A DNA stretch of 64,000 nt from Roseiarcus sp963813555 (GCA_963813555.1 CAWEZX010000010.1:310001-374000); one strand, 5' to 3'. Shown: positions 41,881-50,826, counted from the stretch's first letter. Numbers and translations: made by a program. Notes: generated by a model not told the origin, from the letters alone.

Positions 41881-43051
41881 TACGGTTTCCGGTTGATTGA
41901 TTTGGCGGGGGTGGAATCTCATTGAGGTTTCACTGGTAGATAGGACGGCCATGATTTGCGGGAGGCGGGCATGGCGCATGTGGCCGATCATCTGAGCGTT
42001 GCGGCGTTGGAGGAGCGGTACGAAACGTGCGAGGACGCGACGTCATCGCGGCATTTCCAGACGATTTGGTTGCTGGCGAAGGGACATTCGACCGGCGAGG
42101 TGGCGGCAATGACCTCGTTCGGCCAGCGCTGGATTGAGCAACTTCTGGGGCGCTACAACGCGGTCGGACCTTCGGCGTTGGGCGATCTGCGGCGCGGCAA
42201 TGGCGCGGCGGCGAGGGTATTGAAGCCCGAACTGCTGGAGCGGCTTCGCGCTCGTCTTGTCGATCCGCCGCCCGACGGCGGCGCGTGGACGAGCCGCAAG
42301 GTCGCGCACTGGATGGCGGGGGAACTGGGCCTGGCCTCGCTCGCCGCGCAACGCGGCTGGGAGGCGCTGCGGGCGATCGACTGGTCAATCCAGAAGCCGC
42401 GGCCGCGCAACCCCAAGGCGGCGACGCCCGAGGAGCAGGACGCCTTCAAAAAAAAGTGGCCGACATCGTCGCCGAAGAAGCGGCGCGCCATCCCGATACC
42501 CCGATCGAAACCTTCGCCACCGACGAGCACCGGATCGGCCTGAAACCGGTGACGCGCCGAGTTCTGGGCGCCGATCGGCGAACGGCCGATCGCCCACGGC
42601 CATCATCGTTTCGAATGGCTCTATGTAACGACATTTGTTTCGCCGGCCACGGGCGAAGTCTTCTGGTCCGTCTCGAACGGAATATCGAAGCCGCTGTTCG
42701 AGGCGCTTCTGCGCCTGTTCGCCGAAGAGGCCGGCGCCGGCCGCGAGCGGATCATCGTCCTCGTGCTCGACAACGCCGGCTGGCACGGCGAAGCCGGCCT
42801 CGTCGTGCCGAAAGGTCTCCATCTCGTCTTCCAGCCCGCCTACACCCCGGAAGTGCAACCCGCCGAAACGTTGTGGACCCTCGTCGACGAGCCCATCGTC
42901 AACAAACATATTCCCGACCTCGAAACCCTCGACGACGTCATCTCCGCGCGTTGCGCCGTCCTCGCCGCGGAAAGGCAAAAAATCAAAAGCCAAGCCGGCT
43001 TCCACTGGTGGCCCAAAATCGCCAACCCGAAGTGATCACCCGGAAATCGTA
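41881..43051 (+). mobile_element. IS630-family element inside exbD
   Basis: Ends TACGGTTTCCGG and, reverse-complemented from the right, TACGATTTCCGG. TA dinucleotides border both ends as usual for the family; alternatively the flanking TCA trinucleotides (41878-41880 and 43052-43054) are the duplication, which is the reading that restores exbD. About 1.17 kb. Confidence 0.78.
41971..43035 (+). pseudogene. IS630 family transposase with a one-base insertion
   Basis: From ATG 41971 (GGGAGG upstream) the first frame gives the helix-turn-helix half (AKGHSTGEVAAMTSFGQRWI) and runs into eight A at 42448-42455, where a -1 slip continues to VADIVAEEAARHPDTPIETF, ATDEHRIGLKPVTRRV (first Asp). That slip is likely programmed. 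At about 42564 an extra base then breaks the frame; the rest continues in another frame as WAPIGERPIAHGHHRFEWLY, IIVLVLDNAGWH (second Asp) and AYTPEVQPAETLWTLVDE (Glu). So this copy appears inactive. Confidence 0.82.
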
Positions 43052-43329
43052 TCACTCGCGATCGGCGACGATCCTGCGCCCCGCAAAAAGCTGCAGACCA
43101 TCCTCGGTCAACACACCGGCAATGATCGCGAGCAACGCATCTTTCTGCGCGCCGACAGCACGGTCGCTTACCGCGAACTGATGACGGTGATGAACCTCCT
43201 CCGCAACGCAGGCTACCTTAAGATCGCGTTGGTTGGACTGGAGGACACCGGCCAATCAAATGGCATGGGCTAGCCCGAACGCGGCGGGCGCGCCGGCGGG
43301 GGGGGGCCGACGAGTGGGCCGTCGCAGCC

Positions 43330-44266
43330 ATGACGCAGGGCGACGATCGCTGGCCCGCGCAAAGGCGGGCGGCGCTTATCGCGCTTTGCTGGGGCATGGC
43401 GGCGATCGTTGTGACTGCGGTCCATTTCGCAGCCGCCTGGGCCGCCCTCAACTGGCGCGAGGCGGAGGCCACGCCCGACGCGCCGCAGCCCGCGGTCATG
43501 ATCGACTTGGCGCCCCTCGCCGTGGCTCCGCCATCGCCGCCGCAAGAGGTCGCGCCAGGGCCCAGATGACCGAGGCTCAACCCATCCCAACGCCCGATAT
43601 GCCGACGCCTGTGGACGAGACGCCTGATCTGACGCCTCCAACGCCGGTCGCAACGCCGGAGCCGCCAAAGCTTGATCCGGTGCCGGTCGAGCCGACGCAA
43701 ACCGCCGAAGAACTCAAGCCCGACATCCCGCCGCCCCAGCAGCCGCTGGAAATGAAGGTCCCGGACCTGCCGAAAGTGGACGATGCCGAGGCCAAGCTCG
43801 CGTCCCCGCCGCCGCCCAAGCCAAAAGCCCACAGAGAGCCGCCGCCGAAACCGCATGAGGCCGACCGCAAGAAACCGATTGATCCCACAAGCCGAAGCAG
43901 CGCCAGACCACGGCGCCCCCGAGCGCGCTGGCCATGCGCTCGAACTCTGAGGCCGCCCCTTCGGCCGGCTCGGGCGCCTCACCCTCGGTCTCGCCGGCGA
44001 CCTGGAAGAGCGCGTTGATGGCCCACTTGAATCGCTACAAGCGGTATCCGGCCGGCGCCTCGAGCACAGGAACGGCATCGGTCGCCTTCACCATCGCCCG
44101 GTCGGGGCAGGTGCTGTCCACCCGCCTGATCGGCTCGTCCGGCAATCCGGCGCTGGACGCCGAGGCGGTCTCGCTGCCGCGCCGCGCGAGTCCCGTTCCC
44201 GCCCCGCCGCCGGACTTTGGCGGCGTCGTTCTGACCCTCACCGTCCGCGTTCATTTCGGCGGATGA
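43330..44266 (+). pseudogene. tonB: tonB with two frameshifts
   Basis: Three frames join into one TonB. The first holds the N-terminal anchor (RRAALIALCWGMAAIVVTAV) and DLAPLAVAPPSPPQEVAPGP; near 43563 one base is missing. The second holds the proline-rich periplasmic spacer (PTPDMPTPVDETPDLTPPTP, EELKPDIPPPQQPLEMKVPD); near 43886 two extra bases break it again. The third gives the C-terminal domain: TWKSALMAHLNRYKRYPAGA, GTASVAFTIARSGQVLSTRL and LTVRVHFGG. TonB transmits proton-motive energy to outer-membrane receptors for siderophores or vitamins. It starts 57 bases after exbD, so both belonged to one iron-uptake operon. Confidence 0.88.
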
Positions 44267-44297
44267 GCGACAGGCTTCTGGCTGTGGCCGAGAGACA

Positions 44298-44384
44298 TTC
44301 CATGAGAGCTCACACCAGGGCATCGCCGTCAACACGCACAATATCACGAACGAGCGGTATTTCGTTGTGACGGCGAGCCTTTGA
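44298..44384 (+). pseudogene. C-terminal tail of a TonB-dependent receptor
   Basis: The last codons before the TGA at 44382 read HQGIAVNTHNITNERYFVVT ending in a hydrophobic ASL. TonB-dependent receptors end with a strand of the type V-N-xxNLxDxRYF and a final aromatic or hydrophobic residue. Position right after tonB supports the call. The barrel itself is gone, so this is only a scar of a deletion. Confidence 0.55.
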
Positions 44385-44541
44385 GCGCGATGGTCAACCT
44401 GCGTACGAGGTTGAGGCGGTGGCTGGCGAAAGCCAACGCGCGAATGACCAATCAGATGTCAGCGGTTTTACGACGGAGAGCGCTGGGCCGCTACAAGTAT
44501 AGGTACCAATTGTAAGGTGGATCAGGAGGCACAAAGTTCGT

Positions 44542-44730
44542 ATGCAGATGTCGGCGGTATTGTTGTTCTGCACTGCGTTAGCGACGATGTCGCGCAGCCA
44601 TGCGCAGGGGATAACCATATATACGCACAACATCGGAGCTTGACGGCCTAATGGGTCGATGATTTCACCCACGACACCGGGATTAAGGTGACTATCCGCA
44701 ACGGAGATCTGCCGCAACTCCGGCTGGCGA
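44542..44730 (+). pseudogene. Start of an iron(III) ABC transporter binding protein, decayed
   Basis: After an AGGAGG-like ribosome site (44523 onward), ATG 44542 opens a signal peptide MQMSAVLLFCTALATMSRSH and the mature start AQGITIYTHNI. A frame change then gives LTA, a stop in place of a usual Lys codon, and WVDDFTHDTGIKVTIRNGDL followed by PQL. The pattern (Q-I-IY----VEL--AWVD-FTK-TGIKVTIRNGD) is that of FbpA/AfuA-type iron-binding proteins. The body of the protein is missing and the sequence jumps to a permease end. Confidence 0.65.
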
Positions 44731-44734
44731 TTTG

Positions 44735-44914
44735 GGGCGGTTCGACACGCTCACCACGGCGATTTTCGATCAGTTCCAATCGACCTTCAACGGACCGGCG
44801 GCCAATATGCTAGCGGAGATATTGGCGCTGCTTTGCCTGGCGCTTCTCTTGTTTGAAGCGGAGACTCGTGAGCTATGCGGGAAACTGGGTGACGGTGTGA
44901 GGAAGGCGGCGTAA
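44735..44914 (+). pseudogene. C-terminal fragment of an iron ABC transporter permease
   Basis: One frame reads FDTLTTAIFDQFQSTFNGPA then ANMLAEILALLCLALLLFEA and ETRE, which is the end of an FbpB/AfuB-type permease: a conserved LTTxI(F/Y)xxFxSTFxGP followed by a membrane helix. It is fused in tandem to the binding-protein start, so an internal deletion removed most of two adjacent genes. Confidence 0.6.
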
Positions 44915-44924
44915 CGGGGTTGGT

Positions 44925-45114
44925 GCTCAAGCCACCCCAGATGCAGGCGATGGTCGAGTCCAGGCGCTTTCGCCTTGAGCTTCTGCATCGTCGCCTGCGC
45001 GCGAGCTTCGTCCCGCGCGACGACAATTCGGGCGCCAAGCCCCGCAAGCGCAAGGACTGCGGCTTCGCCAATGCCCGAGGTCGCGCCGGTGGCGACGATG
45101 GTCTTGCCCTGCAT
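44925..45114 (-). pseudogene. N-terminal stub of an SDR oxidoreductase
   Basis: From ATG 45114 the minus strand reads MQGKTIVATGATSGIGEAAV then LALAGLGARIVVARDEARAQ, the Rossmann NAD(P)-binding start of short-chain dehydrogenases with TGATSGIG. It loses similarity after about 60 residues (LKAKAPGLDH), where the iron-permease scrap begins on the other strand. The catalytic YxxxK region is absent. Confidence 0.7.
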
Positions 45115-45239
45115 CGAATGAATCCCCCGCCTTCGGCCTCAAGGCCTGACACTTAAGCTCGCTCACGCGCCGCCAAAAGGGGACGCCCGATCACATGCCG
45201 GCGACGAGGGCGCGAGCGCCCTGGGTTTCGCGGATGCCG

Positions 45240-45815
45240 TCAATCCGCGGAATCCTTTGACATTATGAGGCGCGCCTGACGGATCAACTGGCGCGCGACC
45301 GCCTCGAAAGGCTCGAGGCTGCGTTCGGCGCGGCTCAACGCCACAGCCCCCTCGACGGAGGCGATCATCATCACCGCGAAGCCGGAGGCTTCGCCGCTCG
45401 GCATGCCGCCCCGATCGAGCAGATCGGTGAGTTGGCCGCTCCAGGCGCGAAACACGCCCGCCGCCAGCGCCAGCATGTCCGCCGACTCGGGCGCCGCCGC
45501 AACCGCCATCACCGCGCAGCCGGCCTCGCATTCCGAGCGTGTGAGCACTGTGCGCCAGATGCCGAGGAAACGCTCGACGACCGCTTCGGCGGGGGCCCCG
45601 GCGACGGGAGCCAGAGCCTCCGCCAGCACCAAGCCCGCGCGCTCGACCGCCGCCGCGACGAGCTCCCGCTTGCCATTGGGGAAATGGTGGTAGAGCGATC
45701 CACGGGGGGCGCCCGTCGCGGAAAGCACGTCGGAAAACGATGCGCCCGACAAACCGCGTCGCGCAAGCAGCGCCATCGCGCCCGCGATCATCCGCTCACG
45801 CACTTCACCCGCCAT
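45240..45815 (-). CDS. TetR/AcrR family regulator (LmrA/YxaF-like)
   Basis: 191 aa from ATG 45815 (MAGEVRERMIAGAMALLARR); the upstream open frame runs through the operator region and is rejected. The helix-turn-helix is SGASFSDVLSATGAPRGSLYHHFPNGKREL in two adjoining blocks, with GSLYHHF as the TetR recognition-helix signature. The C-terminal part (AVVERFLGIWRTVLTRSECE then AGCAVMAVAAA) fits the LmrA/YxaF type of ligand domain. The gene is divergent from a secreted-protein gene, with two similar palindromes between them, so it probably represses itself and that neighbour. Confidence 0.85.
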   Translation of the reverse strand: MAGEVRERMIAGAMALLARRGLSGASFSDVLSATGAPRGSLYHHFPNGKRELVAAAVERAGLVLAEALAPVAGAPAEAVVERFLGIWRTVLTRSECEAGCAVMAVAAAPESADMLALAAGVFRAWSGQLTDLLDRGGMPSGEASGFAVMMIASVEGAVALSRAERSLEPFEAVARQLIRQARLIMSKDSAD

Positions 45816-45853
45816 GACGTCTACGGCCTCCGGACCAATGCCTAAAAGAATTC

Positions 45854-45898
45854 CTATGACAATCATCATAGTTAGTGCTACTATGACGACCGCCATAG
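45854..45898. promoter_or_regulatory. Twin 18-bp palindromes, likely TetR operators
   Basis: CTATGACAATCATCATAG (45854-45871) and CTATGACGACCGCCATAG (45881-45898) share CTATGAC at the left and CATAG at the right with the same length and are 27 bp apart centre to centre. They fill the space between the divergent TetR gene and the secreted-protein gene, just upstream of the latter's ribosome site (GGAGAG). The layout is typical of a local TetR operator pair. Confidence 0.7.
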
Positions 45899-45922
45899 TC
45901 TTTCAATCTGGAGAGCTCCGTC

Positions 45923-46600
45923 ATGTCACCTAGCCGAACAGCCCTCGCTTCGCGGCTGCTGCCGCTCATCCTGATGATCTTAGTCGCCGCCGGCGCAGCG
46001 CCGGCCGCTCAATCCGCGGAGGAAAACAAGTCCATGGCGACCGACGAGATCAAACACGCCGTGCTCGGCGATTGGGTCAGCATCGCTCCCGAGGTGCGTC
46101 CCAGCGCGCTCAAGAACCCGGACGGAACGCTCAAGCCGTTCTATCTGACGCGCGCCTTCAAGGCTCTCCCGGGCGATCAGTTCGAACTGACGGTCGTCAA
46201 CTCGGCTGACCCTTTCGGAAAGGTCCCGCTGGCCCGCATCTTGATCAAGGGGCACATGATCTGGCGCGGCGACCATCCGATCGCCGCTGGCGCCCAGAAG
46301 GTCGACTTCGTCGCCGACGAGGCCTACGAGGTCACGCCGCTCCTGCAGGGTTTTGCGGACGTCCTGAACAAGATTTCAGCCGAGGGTTACGCCAAGTGGG
46401 AAGTCGGTAAGACGCAGAGCGTGTTCGGAAAGACCTTTGCGCCGTTCGGTCTCGCCGCGGGCAAGAACTTCATGGAATACGACCTGGTCTACCTGTCGCA
46501 TGACATGTTGTTTTGGGGCGCGCGTCACGTCGACGGCCGCGGCTTCGACACCGAGCAGAACCGTCCGACCAACCTCCAGATCCCACTCGTACGGAAATGA
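45923..46600 (+). CDS. Exported protein of unknown function under TetR control
   Basis: 225 aa with a clear signal peptide (LLPLILMILVAAGAAPAAQS, cleavage near residue 31). The mature part starts with VLGDWVSIAPEVRPSALKNP and contains DQFELTVVNSADPFGKVPLA and DMLFWGARHVDGRGFDTEQN; repeated W and short strands suggest a lipocalin-like or other beta fold, but I cannot name the family. Divergent from the TetR gene with operator-like palindromes between, so expression is probably induced by a small ligand. Monocistronic. Confidence 0.7.
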   Translation: MSPSRTALASRLLPLILMILVAAGAAPAAQSAEENKSMATDEIKHAVLGDWVSIAPEVRPSALKNPDGTLKPFYLTRAFKALPGDQFELTVVNSADPFGKVPLARILIKGHMIWRGDHPIAAGAQKVDFVADEAYEVTPLLQGFADVLNKISAEGYAKWEVGKTQSVFGKTFAPFGLAAGKNFMEYDLVYLSHDMLFWGARHVDGRGFDTEQNRPTNLQIPLVRK

Positions 46601-46843
46601 CGACAGGAGCCTGACCTCGGCCAAGCGCTGTGCTGCCGTTGGGCGGCACGGCGGCGCGCCGAGAGGCCGTTGCTCGGCCGCGGCCCCCTTCGCGGCCGCG
46701 AACCCACGCACGAGGTCCAGCCGGCTGTCAGGCACAGCAGAGTACAGTTAGGCCGCTCGATCAAATGCCATCGATGAGGACACAGGCCTCTGGGTTTCGG
46801 CGGCGATCTGCTCGCGTTACGATCATCGCGAGAGGACCAATCA

Positions 46844-48247
46844 ATGGCCAAAGATCAGCAAGGGCTGGCGCTCGCTGGCGAGCCCGAGTTGGCCGCGGCG
46901 TTCGACCGGGCAATCGCCGACTATTACGGGCTGACCGGCGATCCGGTCGGGGTGCTCAGATCTGCGCTCGCCCGTGATCCCGGCTTTGCGCTTGGCGGGG
47001 TCGCGATCGCGGCGCTCACCATGATCGGCGGCTTTCGCGGCGACCATCCGGAGGTGACGAGTGCGCTCCGTGCGGCCGAAGCGTCAATCGGCGGCTCGGA
47101 GCGCGAGTGGCGCCATCTGGCTGCCGCCAAGGCCTGGGCGCGAGGCGAGACCTCGCAGGCGATCCTCGGCTGGGAGGCGATCCTGGCCGATCACCCGACC
47201 GACGCGCTCGCCCTGCGCCTCGCGCAAGACGCATATTTCTTTCTCGGCCGGTCGGTGGCCATCCGCGAGTGCGCCGAGCGGGTGCTGCCGGCTTGGGATC
47301 GGGACAATCCGCTGGCTGGCTTCGTCCTCGGGCTTTACGCCTTCGGGCTCGAGGAGACCGGCGATCTAAAGCGGGCAGAGGGCTTCGGCCGCGAGGCGCT
47401 CGCCCGCAATCCGCGTGACGCCTGGGCGACGCATGCGCTGGCCCATGTGATGGAGACGGCGAAAAGGCACGAAGAGGGCGTCGCCTTTCTCAAATCGACG
47501 CGGGCGGATTGGGCGCATGCGCATTTCATGGCTCACCATAACGGCTGGCACCTCGCCCTGTTTCTGATCGAGCAGGGGCGGTTCGAGGAGGTTTTGGCCG
47601 ACTACGATCGCTACACGGCGCCCAAGCTGGCCGACGACGCGACGCTCGACCGCGTTGACGCGGCTTCGCTTCTGTGGCGGCTCGAACTTGCTGGCGTGGA
47701 CGTCGGCGACCGCTGGGCGCCAGTCGCCGACAAATGGATGGCGCATGTCGACGACCATCTGCTCGCTTTCAACGATCTGCATTGCGCCTTCGCCGCCGCG
47801 CGCTCGTCTGATCCCGACCATGTCGTTCGCCTTAGCAGCTCACTCGACGATTACGAGCGCTTGGGCTCAGGCGACAATCGGCAGGTGACGGCCGAGGTCG
47901 GTCGGCGCCTCATCGACGGCGCGTTCGCTTTCGCGGCCAACGACCATGCGCGCGCGGTCGAAGCGATCTTGCCCGTCCGCAGTGACGTGGCGAGGATCGG
48001 CGGCAGCCACGCCCAGCGAGACATCATCAATCTGACGCTGATCGCCGCGGCGGAGCGGTCTGGTCAGTGGAGCCTGGCGCGCTCGCTCCTGGCCGAGCGC
48101 GTCGGCGTCCGGCCGACGCCGCGGACCAAGGCTCAGTTCGCCCAAGCGCTGCGACAGGCGGCGCGTTACGTCCGGGCGGTGGGCAAGCGGCGCCGAATTC
48201 ACGCCAACTTTTTGCCAACCTCGCCCCGTTCTTTTTCAACAGGTTAG
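46844..48247 (+). CDS. TTC38-like tetratricopeptide repeat protein
   Basis: 467 aa, all alpha-helical in character. TPR-like helices repeat throughout (for example DNPLAGFVLGLYAFGLEETG, AEGFGREALARNPRDAWATH). The signature ALAHVMETAKRHEEGVAFL followed by NGWHLALFLIEQGRFEEVLA is characteristic of the TTC38 family, conserved from bacteria to animals and of unknown function; no catalytic residues are known to me. Start ATG 46844 follows GAGAGGACC. No signal peptide, so cytosolic. The last ~25 residues (GKRRRIHANFLPTSPRSFST) look unlike the family and may result from a late frame change. Confidence 0.8.
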   Translation: MAKDQQGLALAGEPELAAAFDRAIADYYGLTGDPVGVLRSALARDPGFALGGVAIAALTMIGGFRGDHPEVTSALRAAEASIGGSEREWRHLAAAKAWARGETSQAILGWEAILADHPTDALALRLAQDAYFFLGRSVAIRECAERVLPAWDRDNPLAGFVLGLYAFGLEETGDLKRAEGFGREALARNPRDAWATHALAHVMETAKRHEEGVAFLKSTRADWAHAHFMAHHNGWHLALFLIEQGRFEEVLADYDRYTAPKLADDATLDRVDAASLLWRLELAGVDVGDRWAPVADKWMAHVDDHLLAFNDLHCAFAAARSSDPDHVVRLSSSLDDYERLGSGDNRQVTAEVGRRLIDGAFAFAANDHARAVEAILPVRSDVARIGGSHAQRDIINLTLIAAAERSGQWSLARSLLAERVGVRPTPRTKAQFAQALRQAARYVRAVGKRRRIHANFLPTSPRSFSTG

Positions 48248-48282
48248 CTACAAACGGTCGAACAACTGGAGGCGGCTGTCAT

Positions 48283-48306
48283 AAGTGTGGCAGCTACGCC
48301 ACACTT
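48283..48306. terminator. Inverted repeat behind the TTC38-like gene
   Basis: AAGTGTGGC, a 6-base spacer AGCTAC and GCCACACTT form a 9-bp perfect dyad about 35 bases after the stop of the TPR gene. There is no T-run. It could be a weak terminator or a regulator site for the gene starting at 48441. Confidence 0.4.
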
Positions 48307-48440
48307 AGCAAAAAGTGAAGCCTAAGCCCGGGACCGAACTCCGCGTCCGGCTAGCCTCCGGTCGTGGACTGCGTTAAGGAAGGCTCAACGCGTACGCTCT
48401 ATTTTGATTCAATTGGCTAAGCGTGGGCGTAGGGCTAGGG

Positions 48441-49592
48441 ATGCAGGGGATCGAGGCTACATTCGACAACCTTTCGTTTGAGGGCGGGGATAGTCCTCAA
48501 CGGGTTCTTCCTAAAATTGTTCCCTTCGGGGCCGCCTTGGCTTTCGCTGGGGCTGTCAGCGCCTGGGCTCTGCACTCGCTGGGTCCGATCGCTCCGGACG
48601 CGGTTTTCTCGCGATGGACGTCGGCCACAACCGGCGCGCCGGTCGTCTCGAGGCCCTTCGCCGACATTGTCATCGACGCCAGCCTGCTTGGCCAACTGAA
48701 GTCGACCGCTCCCGCGATCCCGTCGCAACAAATGGCGAGCCTCGAGGCCGCTCCGCGCGTTTCTTCCACCCCCTTCCCGCTGCCCAGCCTCGACGCTTTT
48801 CCGCCTTCTTCTGCGGCTGCTCCAGCCGCGCCGCAAGTCAGCAGCCTCCCGCTGCCGCCGGCGCGTGATTTGCCCGAAATCGGCGAGACGGAAAGCTTCC
48901 CCTTGCCTCCGCCGCGTCCGCCTGAACTCGGCGCCCCGACGCAGCCCATAGCGCCTGAGAGGCGCGCGGCCCGTCCAGACTTGGCGGTCGCTCGCCCTGC
49001 TGCCCCGGCCGATAACCGCAACGTCTTCGAAAAACTCTTCGGATGGGCACACTCATCCTCGCCGGTTGTGGCTTCCACCACCTCGGCGCGCACGACCAGC
49101 CAGCCGGTCGCCGCAGAGCAAAGGGAGAGAGAAACAACCGGCCTTGGCCGAGGGCCATTGTTCGGCTTCCCCTCGCCATTTGGACGTTCGGCCCCGGCCT
49201 CGGTCTCCGGCTATGATCAATACACCGCCGTCTATGACATCTCGGCCCGCGTCGTCTATCTTCCGGACGGAACACGGCTAGAAGCTCATTCGGGCCTCGG
49301 GGAAGCGCTCGACAATCCGCGTTACGTAAGCGAGCGCGCGCGGGGCCCGACACCGCCTCACGTCTATGAGCTGACGCTGCGGGAGGGCTCATTTCACGGC
49401 GTGCAGGCTTTGCGCCTCAATCCGGTTGGGGATGGCGGAATCTACGGGCGGGGGGGATTGCTGGCCCACCCGTTCATGCTCGGCCCCAACGGCGATTCCA
49501 ACGGGTGCGTGTCGTTCAAGGACTACAACGCCTTCTTGCGAGCCTACCAGAACGGGCAGATCAAGAAGCTCGCGGTCGTCGCCAAGCTCTGA
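48441..49592 (+). CDS. DUF2778 (Tlde1-like) L,D-transpeptidase-fold protein
   Basis: About 383 aa from ATG 48441; a GTG six codons upstream is also possible. One N-terminal membrane anchor (FGAALAFAGAVSAWALHSLG) leads into a long Pro/Ala/Ser-rich periplasmic linker (residues ~95-230) and a C-terminal DUF2778 domain: YDISARVVYLPDGTRLEAHS, GLGEALDNPRYVSERARGPT, GGLLAHPFMLGPNGDSNGCV and SFKDYNAFLRAYQNGQI. His in LAHPF and Cys in SNGCVSF fit a cysteine L,D-transpeptidase-type active site, as described for the Tlde1 effectors that alter peptidoglycan tetrapeptides. In this order such chromosomal copies are common and probably act in cell-wall remodelling. Confidence 0.82.
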   Translation: MQGIEATFDNLSFEGGDSPQRVLPKIVPFGAALAFAGAVSAWALHSLGPIAPDAVFSRWTSATTGAPVVSRPFADIVIDASLLGQLKSTAPAIPSQQMASLEAAPRVSSTPFPLPSLDAFPPSSAAAPAAPQVSSLPLPPARDLPEIGETESFPLPPPRPPELGAPTQPIAPERRAARPDLAVARPAAPADNRNVFEKLFGWAHSSSPVVASTTSARTTSQPVAAEQRERETTGLGRGPLFGFPSPFGRSAPASVSGYDQYTAVYDISARVVYLPDGTRLEAHSGLGEALDNPRYVSERARGPTPPHVYELTLREGSFHGVQALRLNPVGDGGIYGRGGLLAHPFMLGPNGDSNGCVSFKDYNAFLRAYQNGQIKKLAVVAKL

Positions 49593-49621
49593 CGCCTTGA
49601 GCCGCGCTTCGGCCGGCGTCC

Positions 49622-50107
49622 TCAACCGTCGCCGTACCTGATCACATCGAAACCCTCGCTCGGGTCGGGCGCGACAAAGAAGCTCGTGACATGATCGAAT
49701 TCCGCGTCGGTGACGCCGTCTCCTCCTGAGGCGCGCCGCGCATGCATGCGCGCTCTGAAGACTTCGTCGGGAACGTCGATGAAGTGAAGCTGGTGAGCGG
49801 CCCCTGCCTCCTCGAAGATGGCGCGCATCCACCGTCTCGATCGAACGGTGTTGGCGTGGAAGTCGAGAACGACCGAAACGCCGGCGCGCAGGAGAGCGAC
49901 GACATGCGGCGCGAGCGTGGCGCGCAGTCTCTCGCAACGCCCGAAGAAATCGGGGAGCGTTTTGATTTCGGGGGACAGCCGCTCCATCCAGCGATCCTCG
50001 CTGACGACGACGGTGTTTTTTGCCTTGGCGAGCCGCGCCGAAAGCGTCGATTTCCCAGCGGCTATCTTGCCGCACATTATGTGCAGCGTCGCATTTGAAG
50101 CAGACAT
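49622..50107 (-). CDS. P-loop kinase (AAA_33 / zeta-toxin-like fold)
   Basis: 161 aa. Walker A GKIAAGKST at residues 13-21 lies in the first strand-helix; WMERLSPEIKTLPDFFGRCE, VSVVLDFHANTVRSRRWMR (Asp in a Walker B-like position) and HFIDVPDEVFRARMHARR (lid arginines) follow. This layout is that of small ATP-dependent kinases acting on nucleotides, sugars or tRNA ends, annotated as AAA family ATPase. No antitoxin partner is adjacent, so a zeta-toxin role is unlikely. Substrate unknown. Confidence 0.75.
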   Translation of the reverse strand: MSASNATLHIMCGKIAAGKSTLSARLAKAKNTVVVSEDRWMERLSPEIKTLPDFFGRCERLRATLAPHVVALLRAGVSVVLDFHANTVRSRRWMRAIFEEAGAAHQLHFIDVPDEVFRARMHARRASGGDGVTDAEFDHVTSFFVAPDPSEGFDVIRYGDG

Positions 50108-50352
50108 TGGAGCGGGTCTCGTGAAAGCATAACGGGCGCCACCGCCCGGATGGCATCGAATCGCAGCGCGAACCCGGCCCGGCGTTCAGGCCGGGCGGCG
50201 AATTCGAGCGCCGGTACGCCGCTTCGTGCGATCCATCTCACTGAGACCATTGTCTTCCCATGGCACGGGAAGGCGGGCCCCGCCAATCCGCTACCCAACG
50301 CCTCCGCTGCACCACGAATGGGGACGTGATCAGCCGCCGCGGACGCCGCGGA

Positions 50353-50826
50353 TTACTGGAGCGCCTTGTCCTTGAGGCTCGGCCAATTGTCGTTGGCCGA
50401 CTTGACATAGCCGGGGATGTCTGCGCTCCAGCGATCGTATACGGGCGGGGCGAGGTTGAGATAGAGCTTGTCGTCGACAATTTTCCAGACGGCCGGATCG
50501 CCGTCGACCTTGACCCCTTGGGCGGCGCCGTAGGCGCAGAAGCCGCCATATTGCGGCACGTATTTGGCTGGATTCGTCTCAAAAAGGATCTTATGTTCCT
50601 GTGAGGCGAAACGGTAGGTTGCCTCATTGTATCGGGCGGTAATTTTGTAGTCGCCCGGAATCGGCTTGCCATCGGTGAAGTAAGCAACCGGATCATAGCC
50701 CCGTAGCGCCAGCCCGGTAATCGTCGCGTTGACGTCAGGACCAGCGGCAGCGGCTGGCACGACAGCAGCGCCCGCCGTGAGCGCGATAGCGGTCGCAACA
50801 GCGATGATTGTGCGTTTCTTCAGCAT
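50353..50826 (-). CDS. Exported YHS domain protein
   Basis: 157 aa. Signal peptide MLKKRTIIAVATAIALTAGA with cleavage near AAAAG. The YHS-type core is LALRGYDPVAYFTDGKPIPG then YNEATYRFASQEHKILFETN and PAKYVPQYGGFCAYGAAQG, matching the group of periplasmic YHS proteins in alphaproteobacteria. YHS motifs occur in metal- and tellurium-linked proteins, but this exported group has no firm function. It stands alone between two minus-strand genes. Confidence 0.82.
   Translation of the reverse strand: MLKKRTIIAVATAIALTAGAAVVPAAAAGPDVNATITGLALRGYDPVAYFTDGKPIPGDYKITARYNEATYRFASQEHKILFETNPAKYVPQYGGFCAYGAAQGVKVDGDPAVWKIVDDKLYLNLAPPVYDRWSADIPGYVKSANDNWPSLKDKALQ

Larger units (their letters stand above)
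41608..43273 (+). pseudogene. exbD: exbD interrupted by an IS630 element
   Basis: The 5' part encodes the single membrane helix of ExbD, TADLGMVLLIIFMVAAPLST, whose Asp matches the essential proton-pathway Asp, then VDVPVELPVSNAQPQPRPDK and PVFLTIKSDLS. The IS630 element intervenes from 41881. Right of it the frame resumes as LAIGDDPAPRKKLQTILGQH, REQRIFLRADSTVAYRELMT and AGYLKIALVGLEDTGQSN to a stop at 43273. Removing the element with one TCA copy restores frame exactly. The N-terminus is odd: instead of the usual EINVTPLVDV lead-in there is a signal-like MVREFNRLIVAGLAAVALAG, suggesting recombination. ExbD works with ExbB and TonB; no exbB is present here. Confidence 0.88.

Noticed and set aside
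44394..44717. 107-codon minus-strand gene
   Set aside because: It lies opposite recognisable pieces of an iron-binding protein gene with signal peptide and ribosome site on the plus strand.
49622..50107. Zeta-type toxin of a toxin-antitoxin pair
   Set aside because: The P-loop kinase fold fits, but no antitoxin-sized gene is adjacent on the same strand, so a general kinase is the safer call.
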